In this document: positions 40,570 through 50,121 of the stretch, in pieces
Numbering within the stretch: the stretch's first letter is position 1
Layout of the letters: each line of letters begins with the position of its first letter
Program-made: the position numbers and the translations under genes
Notes under the pieces: generated by a model
What the model was told of the DNA's origin: nothing
The model's input: only the letters and a program-made list of their open reading frames with translations
Databases searched by the model: none
Assembly (NCBI RefSeq): GCF_039521745.1
Contig: NZ_BAAACT010000004.1
DNA: 64,000 nt
From: Faecalicatena contorta
GTDB lineage: Bacteria; Bacillota; Clostridia; Lachnospirales; Lachnospiraceae
Reading direction: 5' to 3' (one strand)

Positions 40570-41961
40570 ATGGATTTAGTTACAATTCGGGAATTATTTA
40601 AAAACAAAGAGGACTATCTGGACAAGAAAGTGACAGTTGGGGGATGGATTCGCAGTATTCGTGATTCAAAGACATTTGGCTTTATCGTGGTCAATGACGG
40701 TTCCTATTTTGAACCGCTGCAGATTGTGTACCATGACAGTATGGAGAATTTTGAAGAAATATCTAAGCAGAATGTAGGCGCAGCCATTATTGTTACCGGA
40801 ACTTTAGTAGCTACACCACAGGCTAAGCAGCCGTTTGAGATTCAGGCAGATGAGGTGGAGATTGAGGGGACCTCAGCACCTGACTATCCGTTGCAGAAGA
40901 AACGTCATAGTTTCGAATATCTCAGAACGATTTCTCATCTCCGTCCAAGGACAAATACATTCCAGGCGGTGTTCAGAGTGCGCTCTATGATTGCATATGC
41001 TATTCACCAGTTTTTCCAGGACAGAGGCTTTGTCTATGTGCATACGCCTCTTATTACGGGAAGTGACTGCGAGGGAGCGGGCGAAATGTTTAGAGTGACT
41101 ACTCTGGATATGGACAATGTGCCGAAGAATCCGGACGGAACGGTAGACTACAGCCAGGATTTCTTTGGGAAAGAGACAAACCTGACTGTAAGCGGTCAGC
41201 TGAACGGGGAGACATTTGCCCAGGCGTTCAGGAGCATTTACACTTTCGGACCTACTTTCCGGGCAGAGAACTCCAATACTACACGACATGCAGCTGAGTT
41301 CTGGATGATCGAGCCGGAGATTGCATTTGCAGACCTGGATGATAACATGGATCTGGCCGAGTCAATGTTGAAATATGTGATTTCTTATGTGCTGGAGAAT
41401 GCGCCGGAGGAGATGAACTTCTTCAATTCTTTTGTAGACAAGGGGCTGCTGGACAGGCTGAAAAACGTGGTAAACTCGGATTTTGCGAGAGTAACATATA
41501 CAGAGGCGGTAGAACTTCTCGAGAAAAATAATGATAAGTTTGAATATAAAGTAAAATGGGGCACAGACCTGCAGACAGAACATGAGCGTTATCTGACAGA
41601 AGTGGTGTACAAGCGTCCGGTCTTTGTAACGGACTATCCGAAAGAGATCAAGGCATTTTACATGAAGCTCAATGAGGACGGAAAAACGGTGGCAGCAGTG
41701 GACTGTCTGGTACCGGGAATCGGCGAGATCATCGGAGGCAGCCAGAGGGAAGACGATTATAACAAACTGATTCAGAGAATGAAGGAGATGAATCTTGAGG
41801 AAGAGGATTACAAGTTCTATCTGGATCTGAGAAAATATGGTTCCACCAGACATGCGGGATTTGGCCTCGGATTTGAAAGATGTGTCATGTATCTTACCGG
41901 AATGTCCAATATCCGCGATGTTGTACCGTTCCCGAGAACTGTAAATAACTGCGAACTGTAG
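40570..41961 (+). CDS. asnS: Asparagine--tRNA ligase
   Basis: A 463-residue class II aminoacyl-tRNA synthetase. OB-fold anticodon-binding domain at about 1-105 (VTVGGWIRSIRDSKTFGFIVVNDGS). Class II motifs: motif 1 around VRSMIAYAIHQFFQDRGFVYVHTPLIT, motif 2 TFRAENSNTTRHAAEFWMIEPE, motif 3 GFGLGFERCVMYLTG near the C-terminus. It charges tRNA-Asn with asparagine. AAGGAG lies 9 bp before the ATG. Confidence 0.95.
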   Translation: MDLVTIRELFKNKEDYLDKKVTVGGWIRSIRDSKTFGFIVVNDGSYFEPLQIVYHDSMENFEEISKQNVGAAIIVTGTLVATPQAKQPFEIQADEVEIEGTSAPDYPLQKKRHSFEYLRTISHLRPRTNTFQAVFRVRSMIAYAIHQFFQDRGFVYVHTPLITGSDCEGAGEMFRVTTLDMDNVPKNPDGTVDYSQDFFGKETNLTVSGQLNGETFAQAFRSIYTFGPTFRAENSNTTRHAAEFWMIEPEIAFADLDDNMDLAESMLKYVISYVLENAPEEMNFFNSFVDKGLLDRLKNVVNSDFARVTYTEAVELLEKNNDKFEYKVKWGTDLQTEHERYLTEVVYKRPVFVTDYPKEIKAFYMKLNEDGKTVAAVDCLVPGIGEIIGGSQREDDYNKLIQRMKEMNLEEEDYKFYLDLRKYGSTRHAGFGLGFERCVMYLTGMSNIRDVVPFPRTVNNCEL

Positions 41962-42061
41962 ATTTTATTTCCACAAGGGCTGTGGGCCATAGATCCTATA
42001 GCCTGCCGGGATGCCAATATTAGATATTTATTACCCAGCCGCCTGCGGCGGGGGAGATGGA

Positions 42062-42108
42062 TTGAGGACGTAACAGACCGGACATTGTTACGTCCTCAAG
42101 TTACTTTT
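42062..42108 (+). terminator. Terminator after asnS
   Basis: A perfect 14-bp stem TTGAGGACGTAACA (42062-42075) / TGTTACGTCCTCAA (42086-42099) followed by GTTACTTTTTA. Confidence 0.88.
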
Positions 42109-42137
42109 TAACAGTGTATTATTATATGGAGGTACCT

Positions 42138-43190
42138 ATGAAATTTATCCACATTGCCGATACTCACCTGGGAGCGCAGCCCGATGCAGGGAATGCTTAC
42201 AGTGCGGGACGCGCCCGGGAACTATGGGATACTTTTTCGCAGGTGGTTACACGATGTGAGGAAGAGCAGACAGATGTACTGCTTATAGCCGGGGATCTGT
42301 TCCATAGGCAGCCGCTTCTGCGGGATCTGAAGGAAGTAAACTATCTGTTCTCCACATTATCACATACAAAGGTAGTTCTGATTGCAGGAAATCACGATTT
42401 TATGAAAAAGGGCTCTTATTACCGGACTTTCCAGTGGAATGAAAATGTGTATCCACTGCTGGGGGACAGGATGGGATATGTGAAGCTGCCTGACCTGGAT
42501 CTGGCGGTGTACGGGTTCAGTTATCACGCCAGGGAGATCCGGGAAGAGCGCTGTAATGTGAAGGCCGGGGGACATGCGCGATATGAGATTCTCCTGGCTC
42601 ATGGCGGTGATGAGAAGCATGTTCCACTCAAAAAAGAGGACCTGGAGGCATCCGGATTTGATTATATCGCGCTGGGGCATATCCATAAGCCTCAGGCCCT
42701 GATAAAGAACTTTGCGGTATTCGCGGGAGCTCTTGAACCAGTGGATAAGAATGATACGGGGCAGCATGGTTTTGTGCGCGGTGAGATAACAGAACAGGGA
42801 GTCCATGTGGAGTTTGTTCCGTGTGCAGTAAGGGAATACATCCATCTGGCGCTGCGTGTGAATGAGCGGATGACGAATGGGAGTGTGAAAGACTATATCC
42901 GGGAGACTGTGGAAAAAAGAGGTACGCAGAATCTTTATAAATTTATTCTCCGGGGCCTGAGGGATCCGGATGTAGAGTTTGAAACACAATACATGGATTT
43001 TTACGGAAATATTATAGAGATTGAGGATGAGACTTGTCCTGCATATGATTATCAGACGCTTTATGAGGAAAACAGGGATAATGTGCTGGGAAAATATATA
43101 GAAGAATTTTTAGGATGTGAAGAAGGAAGTGTGGAATATCAGGCGCTACAGGCAGGTGTGCAGGCACTTCTGGAGAATAGTTTGTCCTGA
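42138..43190 (+). CDS. DNA-repair exonuclease SbcD/YhaO-like
   Basis: A 350-residue calcineurin-fold phosphoesterase: metal-site motifs IADTHLG, IAGDLFH, IAGNHDFM, LLAHGG and ALGHIH in the usual order. It is the nuclease half of an SbcCD/YhaON-type complex, with the ATPase half just downstream. It processes DNA ends and hairpins in the cytoplasm. The frame opens at a GTG at 42114, but TGGAGG serves the ATG at 42138. Confidence 0.9.
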   Translation: MKFIHIADTHLGAQPDAGNAYSAGRARELWDTFSQVVTRCEEEQTDVLLIAGDLFHRQPLLRDLKEVNYLFSTLSHTKVVLIAGNHDFMKKGSYYRTFQWNENVYPLLGDRMGYVKLPDLDLAVYGFSYHAREIREERCNVKAGGHARYEILLAHGGDEKHVPLKKEDLEASGFDYIALGHIHKPQALIKNFAVFAGALEPVDKNDTGQHGFVRGEITEQGVHVEFVPCAVREYIHLALRVNERMTNGSVKDYIRETVEKRGTQNLYKFILRGLRDPDVEFETQYMDFYGNIIEIEDETCPAYDYQTLYEENRDNVLGKYIEEFLGCEEGSVEYQALQAGVQALLENSLS

Positions 43191-43210
43191 TCCGGAGAGA
43201 GTTGAAGAGT

Positions 43211-44860
43211 ATGGTAATTAAAGAGTTGTATTTGGAGAATTTTGGGAAGTTTTCACATAAGCATTTTTACATAGAAGAAGGAATCCATGTTTTTTACGGA
43301 GAAAATGAATATGGCAAATCTACGGTCTATGCATTTATAAAGGCAATGCTTTTCGGCATGGAGAGAGGACGCGGGCGTGCAGCTCAAAATGATGGGTTCA
43401 GCAGATACGAGCCGTGGGTTAACCCCAATTACTATGCCGGATCTATGCGGTTTTCCATAGCGGGAAAAAACTTCTTTCTGGAACGGAAGTTTGACAGATA
43501 TACAAAGAGTGCACGCCTTGTCTGTGAAGATGATGGGGAAGAACTATCTGTGGATGACGGAGATCTGGACATGCTTTTGGGTAAAATGACGGCGGAATCT
43601 TTTGAGAATACTGCGGCCATGGGACAGCTTAGTGCAAAACCAGGACAGGGTCTGGCAGAGGAATTAAAAAATTATGCGGCAAATTATTATGAGACAGGAA
43701 GCAGTACCGTTGACCTGGGAGGCGCCCTGGAAACTCTTCGCCAGCGCAGAAAAGCCGCAGAACAGCAAATCAGGTCCCTTCGGGAAATGCGGGAAACAAA
43801 AAAGGATACAATACGGCAGGAATGCCAGTATGTATCTGAGGATGCCGGGAAACTGCAAAGAGAACTGGAAGAAAATCAAAAGATATTGAAAAGTTTACTG
43901 GATGAAAACGCTGAAGATTCCGGGAGTACAGCGCATCTACGCGGAGAGCACCCCCTATCTGATCCATTAGAAACGATTCCGTTTACGGGAGATGAAGCAG
44001 AGAATTACGAGGCAGGCCAATATAAAAACTTGATAGCAGTGGGGGGATTAGGAACAGCCGCCGGGGTATTGGGACGGCTTTGGAGCGTGCTTGCCGGCAG
44101 GGGAGAAGTATTTGCCGGGGGCGGGGCGATCTCCGTTCTGTCATGGGTTTTTTTGGGCGCAGGACTGCTGCTTCTCTGTACCGGTGCTGTAAAGTATGGA
44201 AAGTACAGGGTGCAGAGCAGCAGGAGGCGTGATGCCGGGCAAAGAGTGAACTCCCGCCAGGAGGATACAGAATACGATTACGAAAAGAAACGCCAGATCG
44301 AAGAGAATAGGCAGAAACTGGAGTGGGAAAATCAGAGAATCAAAGCACAATGGAAAGAAAAGCAGGTAAGATTCCAGAATTTACAGGAGCTGCTGGCCGA
44401 GCTGGAAATGCCTGATAAAAGAATCAAAAATCTGCAGAACTGGGATGCTGCACTGCTGCTTGCCGAGGAAAAGATGATCGAAGCATCCCGTAATATGACG
44501 CAGGGGTTTGGGAACATTTTAAATCAAAAAGCATCGCAGATACTAGAACAAATAACCGACGGAAGGTATACAAAACTTCTTGCAGATGAAAACCTGAATC
44601 TGACCTTATTTGAAGGCGGGCGGAGGATACCGGTGGAGAGGGTATCGCGTGGAACCATAGAACAGGTATACTTCGCACTTCGTATGGCTGCCGTGGACAT
44701 ACTCTATGAAGAGCCGCTGCCTGTGATTTTTGACGACGCATTTGCATGTTATGACGAAAAAAGATTAAAATCTACTTTAAAATGGTTGAGCGAACAGCAA
44801 AGACAAGCTATAATATTTACTTGTCAAAAGCGTGAACAAGAAATTATAAAACAATTCTGA
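43211..44860 (+). CDS. Short YhaN/SbcC-like AAA ATPase with central membrane segments
   Basis: A 549-residue ABC-type ATPase. Walker A GENEYGKSTVYAFIKAML at about 32, signature VSRGTIEQVYFALRMA at about 478, Walker B LPVIFDDAFACYDEKRL at about 500. Predicted coiled coils at about 180-235 and 340-400 are split by two hydrophobic segments (about 275-320), as in YhaN rather than SbcC. At 549 residues it is little more than half the usual YhaN length (about 960). A TTG at 43202 is an alternative start. It follows its nuclease partner by 20 bp. Confidence 0.8.
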   Translation: MVIKELYLENFGKFSHKHFYIEEGIHVFYGENEYGKSTVYAFIKAMLFGMERGRGRAAQNDGFSRYEPWVNPNYYAGSMRFSIAGKNFFLERKFDRYTKSARLVCEDDGEELSVDDGDLDMLLGKMTAESFENTAAMGQLSAKPGQGLAEELKNYAANYYETGSSTVDLGGALETLRQRRKAAEQQIRSLREMRETKKDTIRQECQYVSEDAGKLQRELEENQKILKSLLDENAEDSGSTAHLRGEHPLSDPLETIPFTGDEAENYEAGQYKNLIAVGGLGTAAGVLGRLWSVLAGRGEVFAGGGAISVLSWVFLGAGLLLLCTGAVKYGKYRVQSSRRRDAGQRVNSRQEDTEYDYEKKRQIEENRQKLEWENQRIKAQWKEKQVRFQNLQELLAELEMPDKRIKNLQNWDAALLLAEEKMIEASRNMTQGFGNILNQKASQILEQITDGRYTKLLADENLNLTLFEGGRRIPVERVSRGTIEQVYFALRMAAVDILYEEPLPVIFDDAFACYDEKRLKSTLKWLSEQQRQAIIFTCQKREQEIIKQF

Positions 44861-44870
44861 AAATGGAGTG

Positions 44871-44893
44871 CAAAAGGGTCAGACCCCTTTTAC
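44871..44893. repeat. GGGTC/GACCCC palindrome before cca
   Basis: CAAAAGGGTC / GACCCCTTTTA, a variant of the repeats at 12748 and 34728, between the YhaN-like gene and cca. Part of the cca leader. Confidence 0.8.
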
Positions 44894-44914
44894 CCATCTG
44901 AAAGGAAGATATAG

Positions 44915-46249
44915 ATGAAGATAGAGTTGCCGAGAAAAGTGATTATGATTATCAATAATCTGCAGCTGCATGGCTATGAGGCTTTTGCGGTAGGCGGATG
45001 TGTTCGTGATTCTATTCTCTGCCGCAAACCGGAGGACTGGGATATTACGACTTCTGCCAGGCCGGAGGAGATCAAACGGCTTTTTAGAAGGACGGTTGAT
45101 ACGGGGATTGCACATGGTACTGTGACAGTGATGATTGGCAGGGAAGGGTTCGAAGTGACAACATACCGGGTTGACGGACTTTATGAGGACAGCAGGCATC
45201 CGAAAGATGTGACTTTTACGACCAGCCTGGAGGAGGATCTGCGGCGCAGGGACTTTACGATTAATGCGATGGCTTATAATGACGAGGTGCGCCTTGTCGA
45301 TGTGTTTGGGGGGATGCGGGATCTGAACCACCACTTGATCCGGTGCGTGGGCGACCCGATGGAGAGGTTTTCGGAAGATGCGCTTCGGATTCTGAGGGCG
45401 GTCAGATTTTCCGCCCAGCTGGCTTTCCCGATTGAGAAGAATACCGCGCAGGCGGTGCGCGAGCTGGCGCCTACCCTTAAAAATATCAGTGCAGAGCGGA
45501 TACAGGTGGAATTGGTGAAACTGCTCATGTCAGATCATCCGGATCTGATCCAGGATGCATATGAGCTGGGGATTACGAAGGTCATTCTGCCGGAATGGGA
45601 TGCTATGGTCGGCGTGGAACAGAGAACACGCCACCATAAGTATGACGTGGCGGGACACACCCTCCATGCCCTGAAAAATGTTAAGAAGGATAAAATTCTT
45701 CGTCTGACCATGCTGTTCCATGATATGGGAAAGCCTTCCATGAAGACAACTGATGAAAAGGGTGTGGATCATTTCAAGGGGCACGCGCTTGTCAGTGAGG
45801 AGATCGCGCGCAGTGTGCTGAGGCGGCTCAAGTTCGATAATGACACCGTGAAAAAGGTGACCAGGCTTGTCTGCTATCATGATTACCGGATCGAAGCCAC
45901 TCCGCCCAATGTCCGCCGGGCGATGAACCGGATCGGGGTAGGACTCTTTCCTTATTATCTGGCGGTGCGCATGGCAGATGTGAAGGCACAGAGCCCATAC
46001 AAGCGCCGTGCCAAGATTGAAAATATTGTGGCTATGCGGGAAATATACCAGGAAACGCTCATCAATGATCACTGTGTGACTCTCAGGCAGCTTGCGGTCA
46101 GTGGAAGAGATCTGATGGATCTCGGCATGCAGCCAGGAAAGCAGATGGGAGATATGCTGAATGAGCTGTTGGAGCTGGTATTGGACGAACCGGAGATGAA
46201 CGAGAAAGAAAAATTATGTAATTACGTCAAAGAAAAACAAGGCATATAG
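44915..46249 (+). CDS. cca: CCA tRNA nucleotidyltransferase with HD domain
   Basis: A 444-residue enzyme that adds or repairs the 3' CCA of tRNAs. Nucleotidyltransferase motif VGGCVRDSILCRKPEDWDI (metal-binding Asp pair) at about 25, RRDFTINAMAYND at about 110, and RILRAVRFSAQLAF at about 155. A C-terminal HD phosphohydrolase domain has LTMLFHDMGKPSM at about 263. AAGGAAG precedes the ATG. The HD-containing form is usual in Clostridia. Confidence 0.93.
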   Translation: MKIELPRKVIMIINNLQLHGYEAFAVGGCVRDSILCRKPEDWDITTSARPEEIKRLFRRTVDTGIAHGTVTVMIGREGFEVTTYRVDGLYEDSRHPKDVTFTTSLEEDLRRRDFTINAMAYNDEVRLVDVFGGMRDLNHHLIRCVGDPMERFSEDALRILRAVRFSAQLAFPIEKNTAQAVRELAPTLKNISAERIQVELVKLLMSDHPDLIQDAYELGITKVILPEWDAMVGVEQRTRHHKYDVAGHTLHALKNVKKDKILRLTMLFHDMGKPSMKTTDEKGVDHFKGHALVSEEIARSVLRRLKFDNDTVKKVTRLVCYHDYRIEATPPNVRRAMNRIGVGLFPYYLAVRMADVKAQSPYKRRAKIENIVAMREIYQETLINDHCVTLRQLAVSGRDLMDLGMQPGKQMGDMLNELLELVLDEPEMNEKEKLCNYVKEKQGI

Positions 46250-46312
46250 CATACTCGGGCTGTCCCTTTCATACATTAGAAAGAGTCAGAATCGTAGAAT
46301 CAGGGGGCAGCC

Positions 46313-47323
46313 ATGAGAGAGTATGAATTAGAAGTCTTGGAACAATATGATATAGAAGTGAAAGGCACCCGCAAAATAAGGGGTGCGTTTTTTTGCGACA
46401 CGAAAGAGGGCACTATGCTGTTGAAAGAAGCGGACGTTTCAGACAGGCGTGCCCCTTTGCTTTATGCCGTTCTGAGCAGCCTGGAAAAGGCGGGATATCC
46501 CAATGTGGATATTCCGGTCTATAATAAAGAAGGCCAGCTGGTCAGCGTATCCCGGGATGGTTCCAGGTACATGCTGAAAAAATGGTTTTCCGGCAGGGAA
46601 TGTGATGTTAAAAAAGAATTCGAGATCCTGCAGGCATCCAGGAATCTGGCAGATCTGCATTGCAGGATGCAGTGGCAGGAATTGTGTGATCCGGAAGAAG
46701 AAGCAGTGATACGGCCGCCAACGGGCCGGCATCTGCAGGAAGAGTTTGTGCGCCATAATAGGGAACTGAAAAAAGTGCGCGCATTTATACGTAATAAAGT
46801 TTCAAAAGGCTCATTTGAGTTTCTATTTCTGGAATATTTTGACCGGATGTACTCGCAGGCGGAGCAGGTGGTCAGAAGACTGAAAAATTCCGGATACGAC
46901 AGCTTGTACCAGGAAAGCATAGAACATCACAGGCTTGTGCATGGAGATTACAACTATCATAACGTCCTGCTGACCTCAAACGGGCTGGCAACGACAAATT
47001 TTGAGCATTTCAGGATTGATGTGCAGGCACAGGATCTCTATTATTTTCTAAGGAAAGTCATGGAAAAACATCAGTGGCAGGAAGCCCTTGGCCGGTCTAT
47101 GCTGGATGCTTATCAAAGTATCAGGGAGTTGGACCCAAGAGAGTTAGAATATATCGCCCTGTGCCTTGCCTACCCGGAGAAATTCTGGAAGACTGCGAAC
47201 ACATATTACCATTCTAATAAAGCCTGGATTCCGGAAAAAAATGTGGAAAAATTACAGACAGCTATCACCCAGACGGAAGAAAAACTGCGGTTTTTAGAAA
47301 ATATATTTACTTTCATTTTATAG
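46313..47323 (+). CDS. CotS-family spore coat protein
   Basis: A 336-residue protein of the CotS/YutH/aminoglycoside-phosphotransferase fold. Motifs: IRGAFFCDTKEGTMLLKE at the N-terminus, LVHGDYNYHNVLL (kinase-like catalytic loop HGDxxxxN) at about 205. Members are assembled on spore coats and may be active or dead kinases. Here the HGDYNYHN core is intact but the following TTNFEHF replaces the usual metal-binding IDFE/IDWD. GGGGCAGCC precedes the ATG. It supports a spore-forming host. Confidence 0.85.
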   Translation: MREYELEVLEQYDIEVKGTRKIRGAFFCDTKEGTMLLKEADVSDRRAPLLYAVLSSLEKAGYPNVDIPVYNKEGQLVSVSRDGSRYMLKKWFSGRECDVKKEFEILQASRNLADLHCRMQWQELCDPEEEAVIRPPTGRHLQEEFVRHNRELKKVRAFIRNKVSKGSFEFLFLEYFDRMYSQAEQVVRRLKNSGYDSLYQESIEHHRLVHGDYNYHNVLLTSNGLATTNFEHFRIDVQAQDLYYFLRKVMEKHQWQEALGRSMLDAYQSIRELDPRELEYIALCLAYPEKFWKTANTYYHSNKAWIPEKNVEKLQTAITQTEEKLRFLENIFTFIL

Positions 47324-47371
47324 GCGCCTGTTGTATAATAAGGACATACTATTAAGGCAGGAGGTACCAGT

Positions 47372-49102
47372 ATGGATTACAAAGAGAGATACAATGAGTG
47401 GTTGTCAAACCCATATTTTGATGCAGATACGAAGGCGGAACTGGCGAGTATCAGGGAAGATGAGAATGAGATAAAGGAACGTTTTTACACAGATCTTGAA
47501 TTTGGTACGGCTGGCCTGCGCGGTATTATCGGCGCAGGTACCAACCGTATGAATATTTATACAGTAAGAAAAGCCACTCAGGGGCTGGCGAATTATATTA
47601 TAAAGAGCGGAAATGCCGCAAAGGGTGTGGCGGTTGCCTATGATTCCCGACGGATGTCACCGGAGTTCGCGGATGAGGCAGCACTCTGCCTGGCGGCCAA
47701 TGGGATTAAGTCCTATGTATTTGAATCCCTGCGCCCAACTCCGGAGCTGTCTTTTGCAGTGAGTAAACTGGGATGCATAGCGGGAATCAATATTACAGCA
47801 AGCCATAATCCTCCGGAATACAACGGATACAAAGTATACTGGGAAGACGGCGCGCAGATTACGCCGCCTCATGACAAGGGAATTATGGATGAGGTAAAGG
47901 CTGTAGAAGACTATACTACTATGAAGACGATGACACTGGACGAGGCAAAGGCTGCAGGACTTTACGAAGTGATCGGTGCAGAAATCGATGATGCATATAT
48001 TGCAGAGCTGAAAAAGCAGGTATTGCACCAGGATGCCATCGATGCTGTCGGCAAAGAACTCAAGATTGTGTACAGTCCGCTGCACGGAACCGGAAACATA
48101 CCGGCGCGCCGTATTCTAAAGGAGCTTGGATTCGAGAATGTTTACGTAGTAAAAGAACAGGAGCTGCCGGACGGCGAATTCCCTACCGTATCATACCCGA
48201 ACCCGGAAGCTGCGGAGGCATTTGACTTGGGGCTGAAACTGGCCAAAGAAATCGATGCTGATATTGTGCTTGCAACAGATCCGGATGCGGACAGGCTTGG
48301 CGTCCGTGTGAAGGACAAGAATGGGGAATACCATACTCTGACAGGGAATATGTCAGGCTGTCTGCTCGCGGATTATGAGATCGGGCAGCGCAGAGAATTA
48401 AAGGGACTTCCGGATGATGGATATCTGATTAAGACGATTGTTACCTCCAATATGGCAGACGCTATTGCTAACTATTACAACGCAGGCCTGATAGAAGTCC
48501 TGACTGGCTTTAAATTCATCGGACAGCAGATCCTCGGGTTTGAGACAAGTGGTAAGGGAGAGTATTTATTCGGATTTGAAGAAAGTTATGGCTGCCTGAT
48601 TGGTACCTATGCAAGGGATAAGGACGCAATTGTGGCTACAATGGCTCTCTGCGAAGCAGCAGCATATTACAAAACAAAAGGAATGAATCTGTGGGATGCG
48701 ATGATCGCGATGTATGACCGTTACGGATATTACAAAGATGATATCCAGTCCATCACGCTTAAGGGGATCGAAGGCCTGGCAAAGATCCAGGAGATCCTGG
48801 AGACGCTCCGCAGGAATCCTCCGACAGAGATTGCAGGCTATAAAGTCCTCAAGGCCAGAGATTATAAGGCAGATACCATCAAGGATATGGCGACTGGGGA
48901 AGTCACAGCAACCGGTCTGCCAAACTCCAACGTGTTGTATTATGATCTGACAGACGATGCATGGCTGTGTGTAAGGCCATCCGGAACAGAGCCGAAGGTG
49001 AAGTTCTATTACGGTGTAAAGGGGACATCTCTTGAAGATGCAGATGCTGTTTCAGAAAAAATGGGTAAAGAAGTCCTTGCAATGATTGACAAGATGATGT
49101 AA
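47372..49102 (+). CDS. Phospho-sugar mutase (phosphoglucomutase type)
   Basis: A 576-residue alpha-D-phosphohexomutase. Active-site Ser in ITASHNPPEYNGYKVYW at about 140, metal loop LATDPDADRLGVRV at about 306, sugar loop GFEESYGCLIG at about 404 and C-terminal phosphate loop RPSGTEPKVKFYYG. It interconverts hexose 1- and 6-phosphates for glycogen, cell wall and sugar catabolism. AGGAGG precedes the ATG. Confidence 0.93.
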   Translation: MDYKERYNEWLSNPYFDADTKAELASIREDENEIKERFYTDLEFGTAGLRGIIGAGTNRMNIYTVRKATQGLANYIIKSGNAAKGVAVAYDSRRMSPEFADEAALCLAANGIKSYVFESLRPTPELSFAVSKLGCIAGINITASHNPPEYNGYKVYWEDGAQITPPHDKGIMDEVKAVEDYTTMKTMTLDEAKAAGLYEVIGAEIDDAYIAELKKQVLHQDAIDAVGKELKIVYSPLHGTGNIPARRILKELGFENVYVVKEQELPDGEFPTVSYPNPEAAEAFDLGLKLAKEIDADIVLATDPDADRLGVRVKDKNGEYHTLTGNMSGCLLADYEIGQRRELKGLPDDGYLIKTIVTSNMADAIANYYNAGLIEVLTGFKFIGQQILGFETSGKGEYLFGFEESYGCLIGTYARDKDAIVATMALCEAAAYYKTKGMNLWDAMIAMYDRYGYYKDDIQSITLKGIEGLAKIQEILETLRRNPPTEIAGYKVLKARDYKADTIKDMATGEVTATGLPNSNVLYYDLTDDAWLCVRPSGTEPKVKFYYGVKGTSLEDADAVSEKMGKEVLAMIDKMM

Positions 49103-49203
49103 CATATCGTGTCAGGGATAATTTTCCAATCGGAAACCGAGCCTTGGAAATGTTAAAAAAGCCTAAAAAAGTGCCCAAAAACGCGGGAATGCCGGAAAAA
49201 TCC

Positions 49204-49232
49204 TTGACAAAAATATGGGAAACAGTTATAAC
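49204..49232 (+). promoter_or_regulatory. Promoter of the HU gene
   Basis: TTGACA (49204-49209), 17-bp spacer, TATAAC (49227-49232), with a leader of about 90 nt before the ATG at 49332. Confidence 0.85.
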
Positions 49233-49331
49233 AGTACTTAAGGGTTGATCATGTGAACGCCAGTACATGAGCGCCTTTATTAAACTGTTAGAATATTATA
49301 TTCTAGTACAATAAAGAGGAGGAATTTATCC

Positions 49332-49607
49332 ATGAACAAAACAGAATTAGTAGCAGCTATTGCAGAAAAGGCAGAAATCTCCAAGAAGGACTCTGAAAAA
49401 GCACTGAAGGCATTCATCGATGTGGTATCCGATCAGTTAAAAAAAGGCGATAAAGTACAGTTAGTTGGTTTTGGTACATTTGAAGTAAGCGAAAGAGCAG
49501 CAAGAGAAGGAAGAAATCCTCAGACTGGCAAGACTATGAAGATTGCAGCTTGTAAAGCACCTAAGTTCAAAGCTGGCAAGGCTTTAAAGGATGAAGTTAA
49601 CGCTTAA
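49332..49607 (+). CDS. hup: HU-type nucleoid DNA-binding protein
   Basis: A 91-residue HU: MNKTELVAAIAEKAEISKKDSEKAL helical body, VQLVGFGTFEVSERAAREGRNPQTGK beta-arm with the conserved Pro, FKAGKALKDEV end. It bends and compacts DNA. AGAGGAGGAA precedes the ATG. It has its own strong promoter and terminator. Confidence 0.97.
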   Translation: MNKTELVAAIAEKAEISKKDSEKALKAFIDVVSDQLKKGDKVQLVGFGTFEVSERAAREGRNPQTGKTMKIAACKAPKFKAGKALKDEVNA

Positions 49608-49641
49608 TTGTAATGGATCAATAAGAGATAAACATACAGAG

Positions 49642-49684
49642 AGCACTTATGATGTACGCATTGTAAGTGCTTTCTTTTCTCTTT
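49642..49684 (+). terminator. Terminator after the HU gene
   Basis: AGCACTTA (49642-49649) / TAAGTGCT (49664-49671) followed by TTCTTTTCTCTTT. Confidence 0.88.
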
Positions 49685-49764
49685 GAAGAGTAAGAAGTAT
49701 ACAGATGAATGAAAATAAAGTGAGACAACATGAAATCTATTCATAAGCAAGAAAGGAAAAAGAA

Positions 49765-50004
49765 ATGCGGTTAGATAAGTTTTTGAAAGTGTCCAGGCTG
49801 ATCAAAAGACGGACTGTGGCTAATGAAGCCTGCGATGCAGGGCGTGTGCTTGTAAACGGAAATGTTGCCAAAGCATCATTGCAGGTTAAGCCGGGGGACA
49901 TCATTGAGATTCAATTTGGCACCAAGACTGTGAAGGCGGAGGTGCTTCAGCTGCAGGACACCACAAAAAAAGAAGAAGCAAAAGAGCTGTTCCGGTATCT
50001 GTAA
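49765..50004 (+). CDS. rqcP: S4-domain RNA-binding protein RqcP/YabO-like
   Basis: A 79-residue protein almost wholly an S4 domain (MRLDKFLKVSRLIKRRTVANEACDAGRVLVNG.., then VKPGDIIEI). In Firmicutes the homologue RqcP works with RqcH on stalled 50S subunits in ribosome quality control. Its place before yabP is conserved in B. subtilis (yabO-yabP-yabQ-divIC). AAAGGAAAAAGA precedes the ATG. Confidence 0.9.
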   Translation: MRLDKFLKVSRLIKRRTVANEACDAGRVLVNGNVAKASLQVKPGDIIEIQFGTKTVKAEVLQLQDTTKKEEAKELFRYL

Positions 50005-50121
50005 AAAGGAACAGCCGGCGTAAGCGCCAGGGATCTTCCACGGGCATACATATTTTGATACAACCCCTCATATATATAGTGAAGAGTTCTATAGAAAAGC
50101 AAAGTTGAAGGGGGAAAGTGT

